Shown: piece by piece, positions 22,656 to 34,861 of the stretch
Position numbering within the stretch: position 1 is the stretch's first letter
How the letters are laid out: the number at the start of each line of letters is the position of its first letter
Assembly (NCBI GenBank): GCA_036898135.1
Contig: CM072515.1
Location: forward strand, 49,208,534-49,272,533
Direction: 5' to 3'
Length of the DNA stretch: 64,000 nt
Origin: Oncomelania hupensis
Lineage: Eukaryota; Mollusca; Gastropoda; Littorinimorpha; Pomatiopsidae
Notes under the pieces: generated by a model
Told to the model about the DNA's origin: nothing
Seen by the model: only the letters and a program-made list of their open reading frames with translations
The model's database searches: none
Translations under genes and position numbers: made by a program

Positions 22656-25600
22656 GAGTCGCCTCAAATTGTGTAGTCTGCATATCTGAAGATAGGAAGG
22701 GAAGCTGCTGAATGGACTGAATTGAGAACACAGTTATATTTCATTTTTCTACATTATCATACATAGTACGGTCAACGAACATTATCCGACGTCGAATGTT
22801 GATATTTTAAATACTATTATTAGTAGTAGTATTTATTTTAGTTTTTTTTAGAGGGAGGGATAATGCATGGCCTGACGTTTTAGAATACTAGTAAAGTCAC
22901 ATCAGACACCAATCTTGACTTACAATTTCGTTTTCGTTTTTAAAAAAAATGGAAGTCACCGGTTTCAGAACCTTATTCACTCATGGCACAGTATGATAGA
23001 CATGGGTTTGGATGATATAAAATAAATAATACATTAACAACAGTTTTTTTTTGTTTCATACATATTCTGACTGTTGTGCCAAATTTCTATTCAGTCATAA
23101 GACACCAGTTTGACGTTAGGTCACCGTTACATAAACCTTGCCATGAGACGGGCAGACTGGGAAAGGGATGAAATAAAAATGATACATTTGAAAAAAAAAA
23201 CGGGCACACATTCAAGTTTTATTTTTTCTGTCCATTGTCTGAAGTTTAACCTTCACCATGGATTAGGGGGTTACATTTTTAACATTCATAAACTAAAGAA
23301 CCAACGTTGACACTTCAATGTTCTTTGAAGAAAACGAACTTATTTTGTTAAACAATACACGGAGTTTTATGACAATGGAAGCCAATTCCATTTGTTAAAG
23401 CTTAGACAAATAATATTTTCGTTGTTAAGAAAACAATAACACGATGTAAGGCGAAGGCCATTACGAGTGCTATCCTAGAGCTCACCAGGACACAGCACTT
23501 TCTTTTTTTAATAATAAGCTTTGCTCGTGATTTAGCACTGGGACTCAATTTGAAATCTGAGCGCGGATGTCTTACATATGGGATTTAAAAAAAAAAACAT
23601 TGGCCATAGGAAATTCGAAAGGAAAAGAAAAAAATTGTTCGTGATGCTTGGCCATTATAAAACACTACCAGTGGATGGCAATATTACAAATATAATCTGA
23701 CATATTTGTAAAACGTTAATAATATTTATCAGTCAAAAATAAAACAACATGCAAGGCCAAGACAAACACACTGAAATACGAAAAATTCACAAACATATTT
23801 TACAATCATTATAATACAAAACTTTGTTATCTGTCTATATACATGAATTTATTAACACTCACCCATCCCCTCACCCACCCACCATCCCAAAAAAAAATCT
23901 GTGTGATTTTGTTGTAATTGTGGTGAATTATTATACAACCGATAAGTGTTGTTCGTTTTTTAAAAAAAAATAAAACAAACGATTCTTGATACTAGTTGAT
24001 ACAAAAGTAGTTTTTACAGTATTTAAGATATTTATGCAATCTCCTTTAGACACAAAGCATTTATGTTACAAAATAATCCTGGCAATCTATAAGGTAACAT
24101 GCATAATGTAAAAAAAAAGGAGCATCAAAATTATACTCAACTCTCTAAATAGACTACATTACAAGTAAAAATTACATGTCGCTAAATACAAATACATGTT
24201 TACAGTTATTTTATTATTTATTAGCAATGCAGTGCATACAAACTGCTTGGCATTTATTTCTAACCTCTGCCATACATCCCTTATATGGTGTTACAATTTC
24301 ATTACTTTGTAACAAGACAACACTAACACTTATATTTTAGAGTTTCAAAAGCAATCAAACTAAATTTGAATTTTGTGTGTATTTTTTTTCTCTCTCCAGA
24401 ATTTGCGCCAAAACGGAGGTTAAACGTTCACTTTTAAACATGTTTAAACATGGTTGTAGTTAATAACATCATCATATCTACTATCGTGTCCTCCACCACC
24501 ATCAGCAATACCGTTGATATAAAGTGTTCTTTTTTTTAAATTTTTTTATTTGTTATTATTTGTTTAATCAATCACATGGAAAAGCAAATGCACATATTTA
24601 CAGCATTACAGTAACAACGTTTAGATAAATTTAGTACCGTACAAATGGATTATATGAAACGTTATTATTTGATTTGGCTGGAGAAAAAAATCTTGACAAT
24701 TGCTTATTGTCTATACAATCCATATATGTACAAAGTGTAAAAACAAGTTTATTCACTCCATAAAAAAATATAATAATTCAGTAAATCTACATATAGAGGC
24801 AAAAAGACATTCTCCTTTGTTTAGTGTCTTTGTAATGTATACAAATCGTTAAAAAAACCACATTTACTCAATACATACATTCAAAAACTAAGTAAATATA
24901 AATGTATATATATACACCTATAAGGAAAAGTGCACCGAAATTAGCTACAACAAAATGCACCTCACAATATTAACAACAATTTGCTTTTATCTACTGTCAT
25001 TAGTTATTTGCACACACATTCATTTCACATTCACCATTCTCATACATAGGAAAGATACTTAAAGCAAACGATTACATAAAAGTCGGATCGATTCCAATTC
25101 AGTGTTCATTTCTTTTAAAGGGCGTAGCACAGTGCTAAAAAGGGTAACCAGGTATAAAAATGCACTCCATACAAAGCAAGACTTTTACACAGATATATAC
25201 ATACATACATATACATACATACACACACATTCACTGTACAAAACAAATGTAACCAATAAAGTTATTTAATATTACCCACATTGTTTTCTAATTATGCTTA
25301 TTGATATGTAGTAAATATTTGTAATCGTATCATTAACATGTATCATATAACGAATTTCACTCCATATATAATCCATAATACAAATGCAAAAAATATACAT
25401 CACTAACTTCACACTACTTACCTAAGGCCTTATCTTCACATCAATTATGCCTGCATAACTGTAGATTATGTTCCCATTAAGTTTATAATTGAGATGAACT
25501 GACCGTGTAAAAAAGTTTTCATTTAAAGAAATGATTTTACAGGTTCAGAGACATGGATTTTTTTTCTCAAACTCACAGTGTTGCTCCACTGGAAAAGAAA

Positions 25601-26940
25601 AAAGATTAAACCAATAAATAACCTCTTTGAAAATTACGGTTGTCATATAAAAATCGAGAAATCGTCCGTTTATGTGCCTATTAAAGCATCAGGGATGCCA
25701 CAGTTGTTTCTTTTTGTAACAAGAAAGGCAATCCGAAAATGCCAAGTTTTGCAGTAGGTTTGAACAACAGGTGTTCTTTATGTTATCACTTAATGTGACA
25801 GCGCGAATTTCCAGGTAAACCCATTGTCTCCAAAAATAAATAAATACCCCTCAGAACCAGACTCTTTTAACTTCTGCGTAGATGTAAAACAGGAACTCAT
25901 GACAACTCGTAACTCGAAATGAAGTCTTCCCATCGCAATGTTTTCCTACAACATGTTTTAACCACAAAAGTTTCAAAATTTATTTATTTATTGTTCCTTT
26001 TTATTTTAGTTTTTGTTTTGTTTTGGGGTAAACTAGCCATTGAGTTATATTAATCATAGACTCGTTAGTCATTTTACTGGTAGTTTAAAATGTCCCGAAA
26101 AATTAATAATTTATATAATAATATAATGCATTAAAAAAATATCGCAGTGAAGCTTCAAGCGCATTACATGAAACAAAAAAGTTAGCCCAGACCAGGACGC
26201 ACACACATGCACGTATATACAGTACATCTGGCAAAACATGATAAAATTCATACTATCAAAATTCAAGAAGACGGTGGCTTGTACAGAAATGCTTTTACAA
26301 ATAAACATGCTAAAAACAAACAAACAAGTAAGTAGTCTACATTACTAAGTATCGATTTCATTGAAAACAAAGAAAGAAAACAAGCAATGTTTTTGGCTTA
26401 AACATAAATTTGTTAAACAAACCAGATAATAATGCAGGCAAAACATCAGGGCGCACAGAAGCACACGTATTTTTGTTTTTGAAGAACAAAATATGTAAAT
26501 ATCACAATATATCAGTAAAACAACCAGATAAATAACTAAGACCATTACAAATCAATAAAAGCAATGGTAGAGGTCTAAGTAATAGAAGAATTACATACTA
26601 AAACCAATGGAAGAGTAGTGGGTGGGAATTATTGTAAAAGTTCCAACACACCAGTTTGTTGATTTTCGATGTTATTGACAGTACAAATTATCTCGAAACA
26701 TCATAGACACAAAACATATTTTTTAAACGCAAACTAAACTGTACAAACTGTTACATGCACATCATTACCTTTTACCTGTCATCCTTGGATGTACAAATAT
26801 ATTATGAACAGATCTATATAGCTATACACAAACATAAAAGCAGGGTGCAACCAGCCTGATAAAAAAAAATAATAAAAAAAAAATAAATATGTAAGTAGTT
26901 CCGAACCAACCAGCACTATTTAACCAATCTAAAATGTCCC
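22656..26940. other. Long non-coding AT-rich stretch
   Basis: No convincing coding region on either strand. There are many TTTATT/AATAAA words and short (ACAT)n at 25195-25240. It could be an extended 3'UTR of a minus-strand transcript or plain intergenic DNA; the sequence alone does not decide. Confidence 0.45.
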
Positions 26941-26949
26941 TTCAGTTTG

Positions 26950-27154
26950 TACAAAATGTACAATAATGATTGGAACAGTGTTCATATTCGCTTCATGAAA
27001 TTACATGAGTTAGTCCAATCCTACCTCACCCAGAACATTAACTTCTTCAAGCCATCTATAAATCTTCTTTCTTCCTCTGACACCCTCATGCTACAAATAC
27101 TCCGCTACAACGTCTCCTCTGCAGGCTGTCGATCCTTCTCAGTGCTTGGTCCTT

Positions 27155-27233
<79 letters not shown>

Positions 27234-27660
27234 TCTCTGAGCGAACATAGTCACTTTCAAGGCCAAATTAAAAACTATTATTTTCCTTAACAATTTCTGA
27301 CCTCTCTCCCATCACTATCATCATGCCTTCTTTTCTGATTCAGACCACTGCCGTCACGCCAAAAGAACTGCTGATGACTGAAAAAGATGGAGTACGCTGG
27401 TTAAACGATCACATGTGGTGCCCTTGCGACTTTCGAGTTACGGGATGGGATAGAATAGGGTAGGCACACCTCACGCCCCAGCCCCCTCACTCCTTAGCTG
27501 CTCTCCCTCTCCCTCGTCTTTTATATTTTACTTGTACATTTTTTTCATGTTTGTATTATGTTTTTGTATAATTTATTAGTGTCTTGTTTTTATCACTTCT
27601 TTTCGTTTGTATTTCGATATTAACGTTAAGTCAAGGAGTACTGAAATGCGTGTGAAAAGC
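26950..27660 (+). mobile_element. LINE 3' fragment with internal (CT)n expansion
   Basis: The frame has SSDTLMLQILRYNVSSAGCR followed by SFSVLGPS, the C-terminus of an L2-like LINE. The normal continuation is replaced by a (CT)n tract at about 27160-27229, and the sequence resumes downstream (KLKT-like end, then a 3'UTR ending GTGTGAAAAGCGCTTAGA). A LINE-B tail has inserted inside it at 27361-27470. Confidence 0.65.
27361..27470 (+). mobile_element. 5'-truncated 3' end of LINE family B
   Basis: It matches the end of the LINE at 53.1 kb (AAAGATGGAGTACGCTGG ... GAGTTACGGGATGGGATAG). It is flanked by TCACGCC direct repeats at 27354-27360 and 27471-27477, a 7-bp target-site duplication. Confidence 0.75.
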
Positions 27661-27701
27661 GCTTAGAATTTATGTCATTAGGAAAAAGAGTGATATATAT
27701 T

Positions 27702-27822
<121 letters not shown>

Positions 27823-27879
27823 ACCTTATTATTACTATTATTATTCATAGAAATATCAAAATCGGTATTGTTTTGCATT

Positions 27880-27970
27880 TAAATGAAATCGTTTCATTTG
27901 TTCTTTTCTGGACACTCATTTTCATGGTAAATAGAGCATGCGAGTCATATAGACTTTGCCCTTCTTATTC
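27880..27970. repeat. Dispersed repeat sharing GAGTCATATRGRCTTTGCC
   Basis: This segment resembles 58165-58310 and 59605-59740 (TTTTCTGG, a CATTTTTATG-like stretch, GCGAGTCATAT, CTTTGCC). No class is assigned. It lies just downstream of the first coiled-coil ORF. Confidence 0.5.
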
Positions 27971-28006
27971 TACTATAGACAAGAAACAACCAAGGGATTT
28001 ACACCA

Positions 28007-29290
28007 TTATGTTTCTTTAGTGTCATCATCGCTGTCTACCTCTTGAATAAAAGGCCCAGAACTTCCTTGGGTTTCTTCTTTCTGATAGGTTTGGTACGCG
28101 GAGTTCAAGAGCTCTGTTGTGCGAGCGAGTGCCGCTTTCATGGTTTCTCTTTCAATTTGGCGCTTTTCGTGAAGCAGCTGAAAGAACATGAACATATCAG
28201 TCTTCACCCTCTCCTCCATTTTAGCTCTTGCATCCCGTTGTTCTTTTAGATCACCCTTGTGTTCTTTCTTCAACTCGTCAATTTCTTCTCTGTGAATCTT
28301 TTCCATTTTCCGTTCTTTGCTGTCGAACGATTTCTGCATGCTTGCTATCTTGTCTTTCAGGTCCTGCACCTCCTTTCCGTGCATTTTGTTCAATGCTTCA
28401 ATAGTCGTCATGTCACCTCTAACTTTTTTCAGTTCTGTTTTGCTGTTCTCGCTTTCACTTTTTATTTTAGAACTCTTCTCTTTCTCCAGTTTCAGTTCCT
28501 GCTCTAAGGCAGCAGCAGTACTGTCAGCTGACGCTTTCTGTGATTTCAATTGGCTTACTTCCTTGGACAGCACGGTTTTGTCCTTGCTGAATTCTGCTAC
28601 TTTTTTGCGCAGCTGTTCCAACTCAATTTCCTTTTTGGAGACCTGGCGATGGATGGCATCTTTCTCTGCAAGTATTTTATCTCTTTCTTCTTTCAGCTGT
28701 GAGATTTCTCGTACTTTTTTTTCCATCTCGGATTCTAAAGTTGTAACCTTTTTGTTCAAGATGCTCATGTTCTCGGCATGGTGGTGGAGTTTTGCTTCAT
28801 GCTGTATTTTAAGATCTTCAAGATCCCTGATCTTTCTGCTTTTCTCCTCAATTTCATTCTTTAAAAACCTTACAGCTTCTGAAGCAACTTCAAACTTTGA
28901 TCTGTAGTCTTGAAGTTCTGACCGAATCCGAGCACCGTTTTCTTTTTCACGTTTAACTTCTTCTTCAAAATCTCTGTTTTGTTCTTGTAATGTTTGCAAC
29001 TCAGACGTAAAGTTCTTTTGTTTTTCTATCAACGATCTGTTTTTGGACTTTGTATCACTCAGTTCGAGTTCTAAATTCGCCAGCTGGGTTAACATGTTCC
29101 GCTTTTCTTCACCTTTTCCTGAATTTCCTAGCTTCTCCCACAAATATTTTTTCAGTGCCGAAGCCCCTCCAGAACCAGAATTGTAAACGTGTGATCCTGC
29201 ACCAGATTGGTGTGATAGCCTAGAGTCGTCTGACTCTCGATTTTCTTCACCATCCCAGTTGGGTTTATAGTAGTCGTCACTACCGGACAT
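28007..29290 (-). CDS. Long coiled-coil protein 1, 427 aa, intronless
   Basis: Uninterrupted ATG-to-stop frame. Residues 1-60 are a Ser/Gly/Asp-rich head (MSGSDDYYKPNWDGEEN, SGSGGASALKKYLWEKLG). Residues about 65-375 are almost continuous heptad coiled coil rich in Glu, Lys and Leu. A segment with MFMFFQLLHEKRQIERE follows, and the end is an acidic tail (QEVDSDDDTKET). No enzymatic domain, signal peptide or membrane segment is seen. TTCGTTTCAG about 30 bases upstream of the ATG could be a splice acceptor of a 5'UTR intron. A similar kind of ORF lies 11 kb away on the same strand. The coiled coil suggests a filament, scaffold or oligomerisation role; function unknown. Confidence 0.78.
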   Translation of the reverse strand: MSGSDDYYKPNWDGEENRESDDSRLSHQSGAGSHVYNSGSGGASALKKYLWEKLGNSGKGEEKRNMLTQLANLELELSDTKSKNRSLIEKQKNFTSELQTLQEQNRDFEEEVKREKENGARIRSELQDYRSKFEVASEAVRFLKNEIEEKSRKIRDLEDLKIQHEAKLHHHAENMSILNKKVTTLESEMEKKVREISQLKEERDKILAEKDAIHRQVSKKEIELEQLRKKVAEFSKDKTVLSKEVSQLKSQKASADSTAAALEQELKLEKEKSSKIKSESENSKTELKKVRGDMTTIEALNKMHGKEVQDLKDKIASMQKSFDSKERKMEKIHREEIDELKKEHKGDLKEQRDARAKMEERVKTDMFMFFQLLHEKRQIERETMKAALARTTELLNSAYQTYQKEETQGSSGPFIQEVDSDDDTKET

Positions 29291-29372
29291 CGTTGAATCG
29301 TTGTCTACTCGATAGTTCTGAAACGAATAGATCTAATTTGTATTCAGATAGGATCGCATTATATTTTGTAAA

Positions 29373-29374
<2 letters not shown>

Positions 29375-29470
<96 letters not shown>
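29375..29470. repeat. (GA)n then (GT)n microsatellite
   Basis: Adjacent dinucleotide tracts, GA at about 29377-29419 and GT at about 29420-29469, upstream of coiled-coil gene 1. Confidence 0.95.
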
Positions 29471-29573
29471 CATAAATCGGAGTTTCTGATTTAAAAATAC
29501 AGTAAAACCTCCATTTTACGACCTTTAAATTGCCATTAAAACGAGGTCTTAAATTAAGTAGTTGTTTGTTGTT

Positions 29574-29622
<49 letters not shown>

Positions 29623-29959
29623 AAGCGGTTATTTCTGTTTGTTTGCATTATCCCCCCCTCCCCCCTCCCACGTGCATGTTCTCTTATTGGACTTGGTGTC
29701 GGCAAGATCTGACAGGCCCCTGCTCAGGGCAAATCTGGTCTGCTGCTTAGAGTATGTCAAGCTGCTTTAATGCATCGTCTGCTGGTAAAAGTTGTAAACG
29801 AAACTGTTTTCTTCAGGCGCACAAATATAGTATTGCTTTGGAATCTGAATTTTTTAGATGCTAGCTAATTATTTGAAGGTTGCAAGTCGCGTTTAAGAGG
29901 TGGTCGTTTAAGAGAGGTCGTTTATATAGTACAAAGCATCGGTGAATTTTTTTCCGGTC

Positions 29960-30851
29960 TGTTACGTTGAAACGCACACGATAGTTCGTGTGTGACGCGC
30001 GCGATAGATCCGTTCGTTTTATTTTGCAAGGCATGCAATAATAGAGTACCTTTGATTTGATTTTGCGTTGTTATTAGAAGAAGCTTTGTATAACGTTGAT
30101 AATTTTAGTTGCTCGATATTATTTGAGAATTTTCTCGAGTCAGCTGTTTACTATCGATCGAAGCGTATGGATAGTTCTAGTAGTAACCATGGAAGCTTCC
30201 ATTCCAAATAGGGTTGTATGACGTGAGACAGTGATGATGAAATTACTTTTGATTAATTGTGGTGTTTCATGTACACGATGACCTGCTTACAGTGGTGAAG
30301 AAACGGAAACTCCGATGGTATGGCCATGTCACCAGATCATCAGGCCTTGCAAAGACTATTCTGCAAGGCACAGTGTAAGCAGGTAGAAGAAGAGGGAGAC
30401 CGAAAAAGAGGTGGGAGGACAACATTCGAGAATGGACTGGTTTGACACTGAGCGAAGCCATCAGGGCTGCTGAGGATAGAGAAAGATGGAGTATGCTGGT
30501 TAAACGATCATCTGTGGTGCCCCTACGACCTCCGGGTTACGGGACAGGATAGGATATGATAGGTGTTTCATGTGGGGTATTCTCGCTTGTTCTGGAGTAT
30601 GTAGAGACTATATAAGTGCCGCACTGTTTCAAAAAGAGAGAGAGAGAGTTGAAAGTAAAAAGTTGAGAGTGGAAAAAGCGATTGTTTGCAGTGTTGATGT
30701 ATGCTGAATAAAGTTGGAAAACTACATACGAAGACTTTGCCTTGTTGCTGAGTGAGCAGACTGCGTGGATAAACGAATCTGGGTTACACTTTATCAGGTT
30801 TCAAGCATCGGGGCTGAATCAACTGATAAAAAAACAACATCGAGTGTAACA
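29960..30851 (+). repeat. 5' LTR of Ty3/gypsy copy 1
   Basis: It starts TGTTACGTTGAAACGC and ends CGAGTGTAACA, with a 5-bp target duplication CGGTC at 29955-29959 matched at 35495-35499. It is 892 bases long because a LINE-B tail inserted at 30273-30561; without it, it is about 590. A TATA-like ACTATATAAGTG is at about 30607-30618. Confidence 0.93.
30273..30561 (+). mobile_element. LINE family B 3' end inside the 5' LTR
   Basis: The 289-base 5'-truncated insert matches the LINE C-terminal coding end at 52.85-53.12 kb (GAAACGGAAACTCCGATGGT ... GGGACAGGATAGG). Perfect 12-bp direct repeats GGTGTTTCATGT flank it (30261-30272 and 30562-30573). The 3' LTR lacks the insert, so it arrived after the gypsy element. 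Confidence 0.93.
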
Positions 30852-30854
30852 TTT

Positions 30855-30872
30855 TGGGGGCCAAGCCGGGAT
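30855..30872 (+). other. Primer-binding site candidate
   Basis: TGGGGGCCAAGCCGGGAT lies three bases after the 5' LTR. Its two ends resemble the tRNA-Pro complement used by many retroelements, but the middle differs, so the primer tRNA is not certain. Confidence 0.55.
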
Positions 30873-31354
30873 TCACGCCATAGCCAAGGGTTCAACTGCG
30901 ACAACAAGCGAGTCAACGTTACGAGAGGCAGTCATCGAGGGTAGCCGCCAAGATGTTGCGTCGGGAGGGGCCAACATACTGGGACTACATCCCCGATAGA
31001 TTCGGGTTGACTGCAAGGGCGTGTAGTCGCCGAAGAGTTGCTTCGTGAGCGAACAATAGACCGGGACTACGTGGCTGCCGCAAGACTACGTGGAGGAACA
31101 GTCTCGGAGCTACATCGCCAGTATTACAGAGAGCGACGAGCGGACGTCGCGTCTACTTCAGTACAGGAGCGTATACATCGACATCAGCGTGGTACAGCGT
31201 CGCATACGACGAGGACAGCGGGGCCTGCGTCAGCGAAAGCGACTAGTGACAAGCATCAGCGCTACTGCAGAAAGCGTGCTGTTCTAGAACAGTCTAGAAA
31301 GGTACAGCACAGTCAAGAACTTTCCGGAAAAGAACTTTCCAGAAAAACATCAAG

Positions 31355-32083
31355 ATGGCTGACTTCTGGCAGAAAGGGATTGAACTGAATCTGAAAGGCA
31401 AGCAGCTGACGGAGTACGTCAAGTCTCAGGAGAGAATACAAGAACGAGAATAAGAAGAACGACGGCGTGAAGAAAGAGAATTAGAGGAGCAGCGACGCAG
31501 AGAAGAAAAGGAAGAACAGCGTCACCGGGAAGAAAGAGAAGAACAGCGTCGGCGAGAAGAAAGAGAGTTCGAGCTGAAGCGTCTTGAAGGTGAGCGTCAG
31601 TACCAGCTAGAGTTGGCGCGTATCCAAAACAATCAGCATGCGCCATAAGTCATCAGCGACCACATGGCTCCAAAATTGCCAGCGTTCGTCGACGGGAAGG
31701 ACCAGATCGACAGTTATCTGGCGAGATTCGAGAGGTTCGCCGAAAGCTCCAACTGGCAACCTCGAGACTGGGCGATTCGGCTAAGTGCACTTCTGACGGG
31801 GCAAGCACTCAAAGTTTACACCAGACTGTCGAACGATGATGCCAAAAACTACGACGTCTTGAAAGAGGCCCTATTGCATTGCTACAGTTTTACAGAGAAG
31901 GGCTACCGTAAACGCTTCCGTGAGTGCCGGCCTTTGTCAGACGAGACACCAAAGCAATTTGTGGAGCGCCTGTCGTCATACTTACACAAGTGGGTGGAAC
32001 TTTCAGGCAAAGGGAAGTCTTACGATAGTCTCCATGACCTGATCGTGAAGGAGGCGGTTCTCCAATCAACGGCAAACCAGTAG
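31355..32083 (+). pseudogene. Ty3/gypsy gag, degraded (copy 1)
   Basis: The reading frame opens at ATG 31355 with an N-terminal segment (MADFWQKGIELNLKGKQ) and an Arg/Glu-rich coiled coil. In-frame TAA codons lie at 31451-31453 and 31646-31648. After the second stop, ATG 31664 starts the typical gag core: KLPAFVDGKDQIDSYLARFE, IRLSALLTGQALKVY, GYRKRFRECRPL, HDLIVKE. The frame ends at 32083 before any zinc knuckle, so the nucleocapsid part appears deleted. Confidence 0.85.
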
Positions 32084-32096
32084 ATCTGACCATCAG

Positions 32097-32729
32097 GTGT
32101 GCGGAGGGAGCGTCATTCTTCCGAGTGAGACCGAGCGCACAGCTACTCCTGCGGACGTGCAAGAGTGCATGACCGATGGCCAACTTCTCCTTGCCAACGG
32201 GAAATCCATCCCCGTCGCCGCCAGCGCAGCTGTGACAGTACAGAACATGCCCGTTTCCAAGGGACGCGTCGGAAATCACGAAGTGACTGTCCTAAGAGAC
32301 TCGCGCTGCAGTGGGGTCATCGTCAGAGAAGATCTAATCGCTAAAGAACAGTTTACTGGCGATTCTAAATGGACACTCATGGCCGACAGCAAATGTGTGA
32401 AAGCGCCAGTTGCGAAAGTTCAAGTCAGCACCCCTTTCTACATAGGCGAAGTCGAAGCGGTTTGCCTGAAGAAGCCGCTGTATGATTTGATGATCGGGAA
32501 TATCGACGGCGCGAGACGACCCGACGACCCCAATTCAGAATGGAGTCCTGCCTCAACCCAACGTGTCGAAGTTGTGGAGGAGGATCCATTGCCATTTCCC
32601 GATGGAGACCTTACAGAGCTGCTACGGGACAATGTGGCTACTCCGGCTCAGCCCTGCCGATCAGAGATCGTCGGTGCTGTCACTACCAGGGGGCCCAGGC
32701 CAAGAGAGACAAGACGTCTACGCCACTGA
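32097..32729 (+). pseudogene. Ty3/gypsy protease region (copy 1)
   Basis: The frame contains VTVLRDSRCSGVIVREDL at the position of the aspartic protease active site. The usual D-S/T-G reads D-S-R here, so activity is doubtful. Downstream, KVQVSTPFYIGEVEAVCLKK and YDLMIGNIDGARRP match the flap and end of such proteases. The segment is also present in copy 2 from about 42882. Confidence 0.75.
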
Positions 32730-32789
32730 AGGTCGCCGACAACTCCAAAGCTGCCATCGTGGACAGCAGCTCCATGAAGCTGATAGCAC

Positions 32790-33950
32790 TTTAAACAAGT
32801 ACAGGAACCGCCAAGACCACGTGACCAAGGGCAGTGGTACGGTCTATTTCGAGGTGAAGGCCAAGATCCTGTACCGAATCTTCCAGCACCCGAGGGTCAA
32901 CGGAGGGAAACCACTACGTCAAGTCTTGGTACCGTTACCCTTAAGGCGCCAGGTGATGGAAGTAGCGCATGACTCAATCATGGGAGGTCACCTGGGTATC
33001 AAGAAGACGTCGGATAGAATCCAGGCGGTGTTCTACTGGCCAGGACTTTATGCGGACGTCAGCCGTTTCTGCCGATCATGTGACATTTGCCAGAAGACCA
33101 TACCTCAAGGAAGTGTCCCGAAAGTACCTATGCAGAGGATGCCTTTGATCGACCGACCTTTCAAGAGGGTGGCCTTTGACTTAATCGGCGAAGTAGGACC
33201 TCCGAGTGAAGAACGTCATCGATGGGTACTGACTTTAGTGGACTATGCGACTCGGTACCCAGAAGCAGTGCCACTGAAGAAGATTGACACTGAAACTGTA
33301 GCAGAGGCACTGGTGGACATGTTCAGTAGACTTGGAGAGCCTGAAGAAATTCTGACAGACCTCGGGACGCAGTTCGTCTCTGACTGCATGAAGGAGGTCA
33401 ACAGACTGCTGAGCATCCGGCATTTAACTACGACGCCTTACCATCCGATGTGCAACGGGCTTGTCGAAAAGTTCAATGCTACGCTGAAGTCCACCCTGAA
33501 GAAACTGTGCAGCGAGCAGCCCAGACAATGGCATCGCTACATCAACGCCTTACTGTTCGACTACAGAGAAGTGCCGCAGGAGTCCACCGGCTTTTCTCCG
33601 TTCGAGCTGCTATACGGAAGAACCATCAGAGGGCCGATGCACATCCTGAAAGAACTGTGGACGAAAGAAGTAGAGACCCCCAGAGGTGAAGAACAGCTAC
33701 CAGTACGTGTTTGAGCTACGGGAGAAGCTGGAGCAGACTCTCGAGATAGCCAGTGAAAACCTGAAGAAGTCCCAAGACTGTGGAAAGCACTACTACGATC
33801 GTAGGGCTGTGAACAGGAAGTTCAAACCTGGCAACAAAGTGCTGGTGCTGCTACCTACTGATCATAATAAGTTGCTGATGCAGTGGAAAGGCCCGTACGA
33901 AGTGGAGTTGTTGTTGTTGTTGTATCAAATTTTATTCATCAGATTAACAT
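32790..33950 (+). pseudogene. Ty3/gypsy integrase (copy 1), located before RT
   Basis: The frame has an H2C2 zinc site (HDSIMGGHLGIKK ... CRSCDICQK) and the DDE core: Asp in AFDLIGEVG, Asp in ILTDLGTQF, Glu in NGLVEKFN. Then come the ALLFDYREVPQESTGFSPFE block and a GPY/F module (GNKVLVLLPTDHNKLLMQW, KGPYEV), reached after a frame change near 33690. A (TTG)n-rich insertion at about 33905-33965 truncates the end. Its position upstream of RT is unusual for Ty3/gypsy. Confidence 0.88.
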
Positions 33951-33959
33951 AAGTTGTAC

Positions 33960-34731
33960 TGATTTAAAATACGAAGATGAAGTTAAGCTAAGACCATGCT
34001 TGACGGAAGGTCAAAAGTTGGAGCTCAAGGACCTTATGGGCGAGTTTCCCCATAGCTTCAACGATGTCCCAGGCTCTACGACTTTGGTCGAACATGAAGT
34101 CCACCTCACTTCAAATATCCCCGTTCGATCCGAACCCTTCTTGATCCCTTTTATAGCCCGTGAATCCTTGAAGAAAGGCATCGAGATCACCGTCTTCGAC
34201 CCCGAGCCGATGCCTACTGCAGCAGACCTCTTCCGCCAATTATCGGGGAGCAAAATATTCTCGAAGATTGACCTCAGCAAGGGTTACTGGCAAGTCCCCG
34301 TGCGTCAACAGGACATACCAAAGACTGCTTTTATAACTCCTGATGGGGCGTACGAGTGCCTAAGGATGCCCTTTGGCATGGTCAACAGCGGAGCTACCCC
34401 GAAGACAAGGATGAAGAAGATGCTCAAAGGAATGGACAGTGTCGTGTGTTACTGGGACGACCTGCTAGTCAACACCCAGACCTGGAGGGAGCATCTGCAG
34501 ACCTTAAGGAAGCTTTTTCACCATCTTCAAGAGGCCAACCTGACCGTGAGACCCAGCAAGTGCATTCTGGGTGCTGACAACGTCGACTTCATCGAACATT
34601 CCATGGAAGAAGGAGACAACGGAGGATGCACTGACTCCAGGAAAGCCCACGAGATCACTGTCTTTGACCCTGGGCCGATGACAACCGTAACAGACGAGGG
34701 CGTCGTTTCCTTGCGGATGAAAGAACATTGA
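33960..34731 (+). pseudogene. Ty3/gypsy reverse transcriptase (copy 1), internally deleted
   Basis: RT motifs are LTEGQKLELKDLMGEFPHSF, FSKIDLSKGYWQVPVRQQD, TAFITPDGAYECLRMPFGMV and the catalytic box VCYWDDLLV (Y-W-D-D where Y-I-D-D is usual). A block between SLKKGIE and ITVFDPEP, which normally carries the fingers with the VDYR motif, is missing. After KCILGADNVDF the frame degenerates, and RNase H is absent before the 3' LTR. Confidence 0.87.
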
Positions 34732-34850
34732 CTGTGTGGATGAACTGAGAATATTGACAATATCCAGACAGACTGGAGTAAGTTTTAATTCAGGACTTTG
34801 TGTATCGCATTTCAACGTTGTTGAAAGAAATGAAGTAAATTTCTTCTTGA

Positions 34851-34861
34851 GTGGGGGGTTA
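34851..34861 (+). other. Polypurine tract
   Basis: GTGGGGGGTTA lies immediately before the 3' LTR, at the expected plus-strand priming site. Confidence 0.6.

Noticed and set aside
28259..28907. Phe/Ser-rich plus-strand frames opposite coiled-coil gene 1
   Set aside because: Antisense of Glu/Lys-rich heptads gives Phe/Ser/Leu codons; no independent support.
32563..32790. N-terminal part of the open frame leading into integrase
   Set aside because: It overlaps the protease end in another frame; integrase-like sequence begins only at about 32790.
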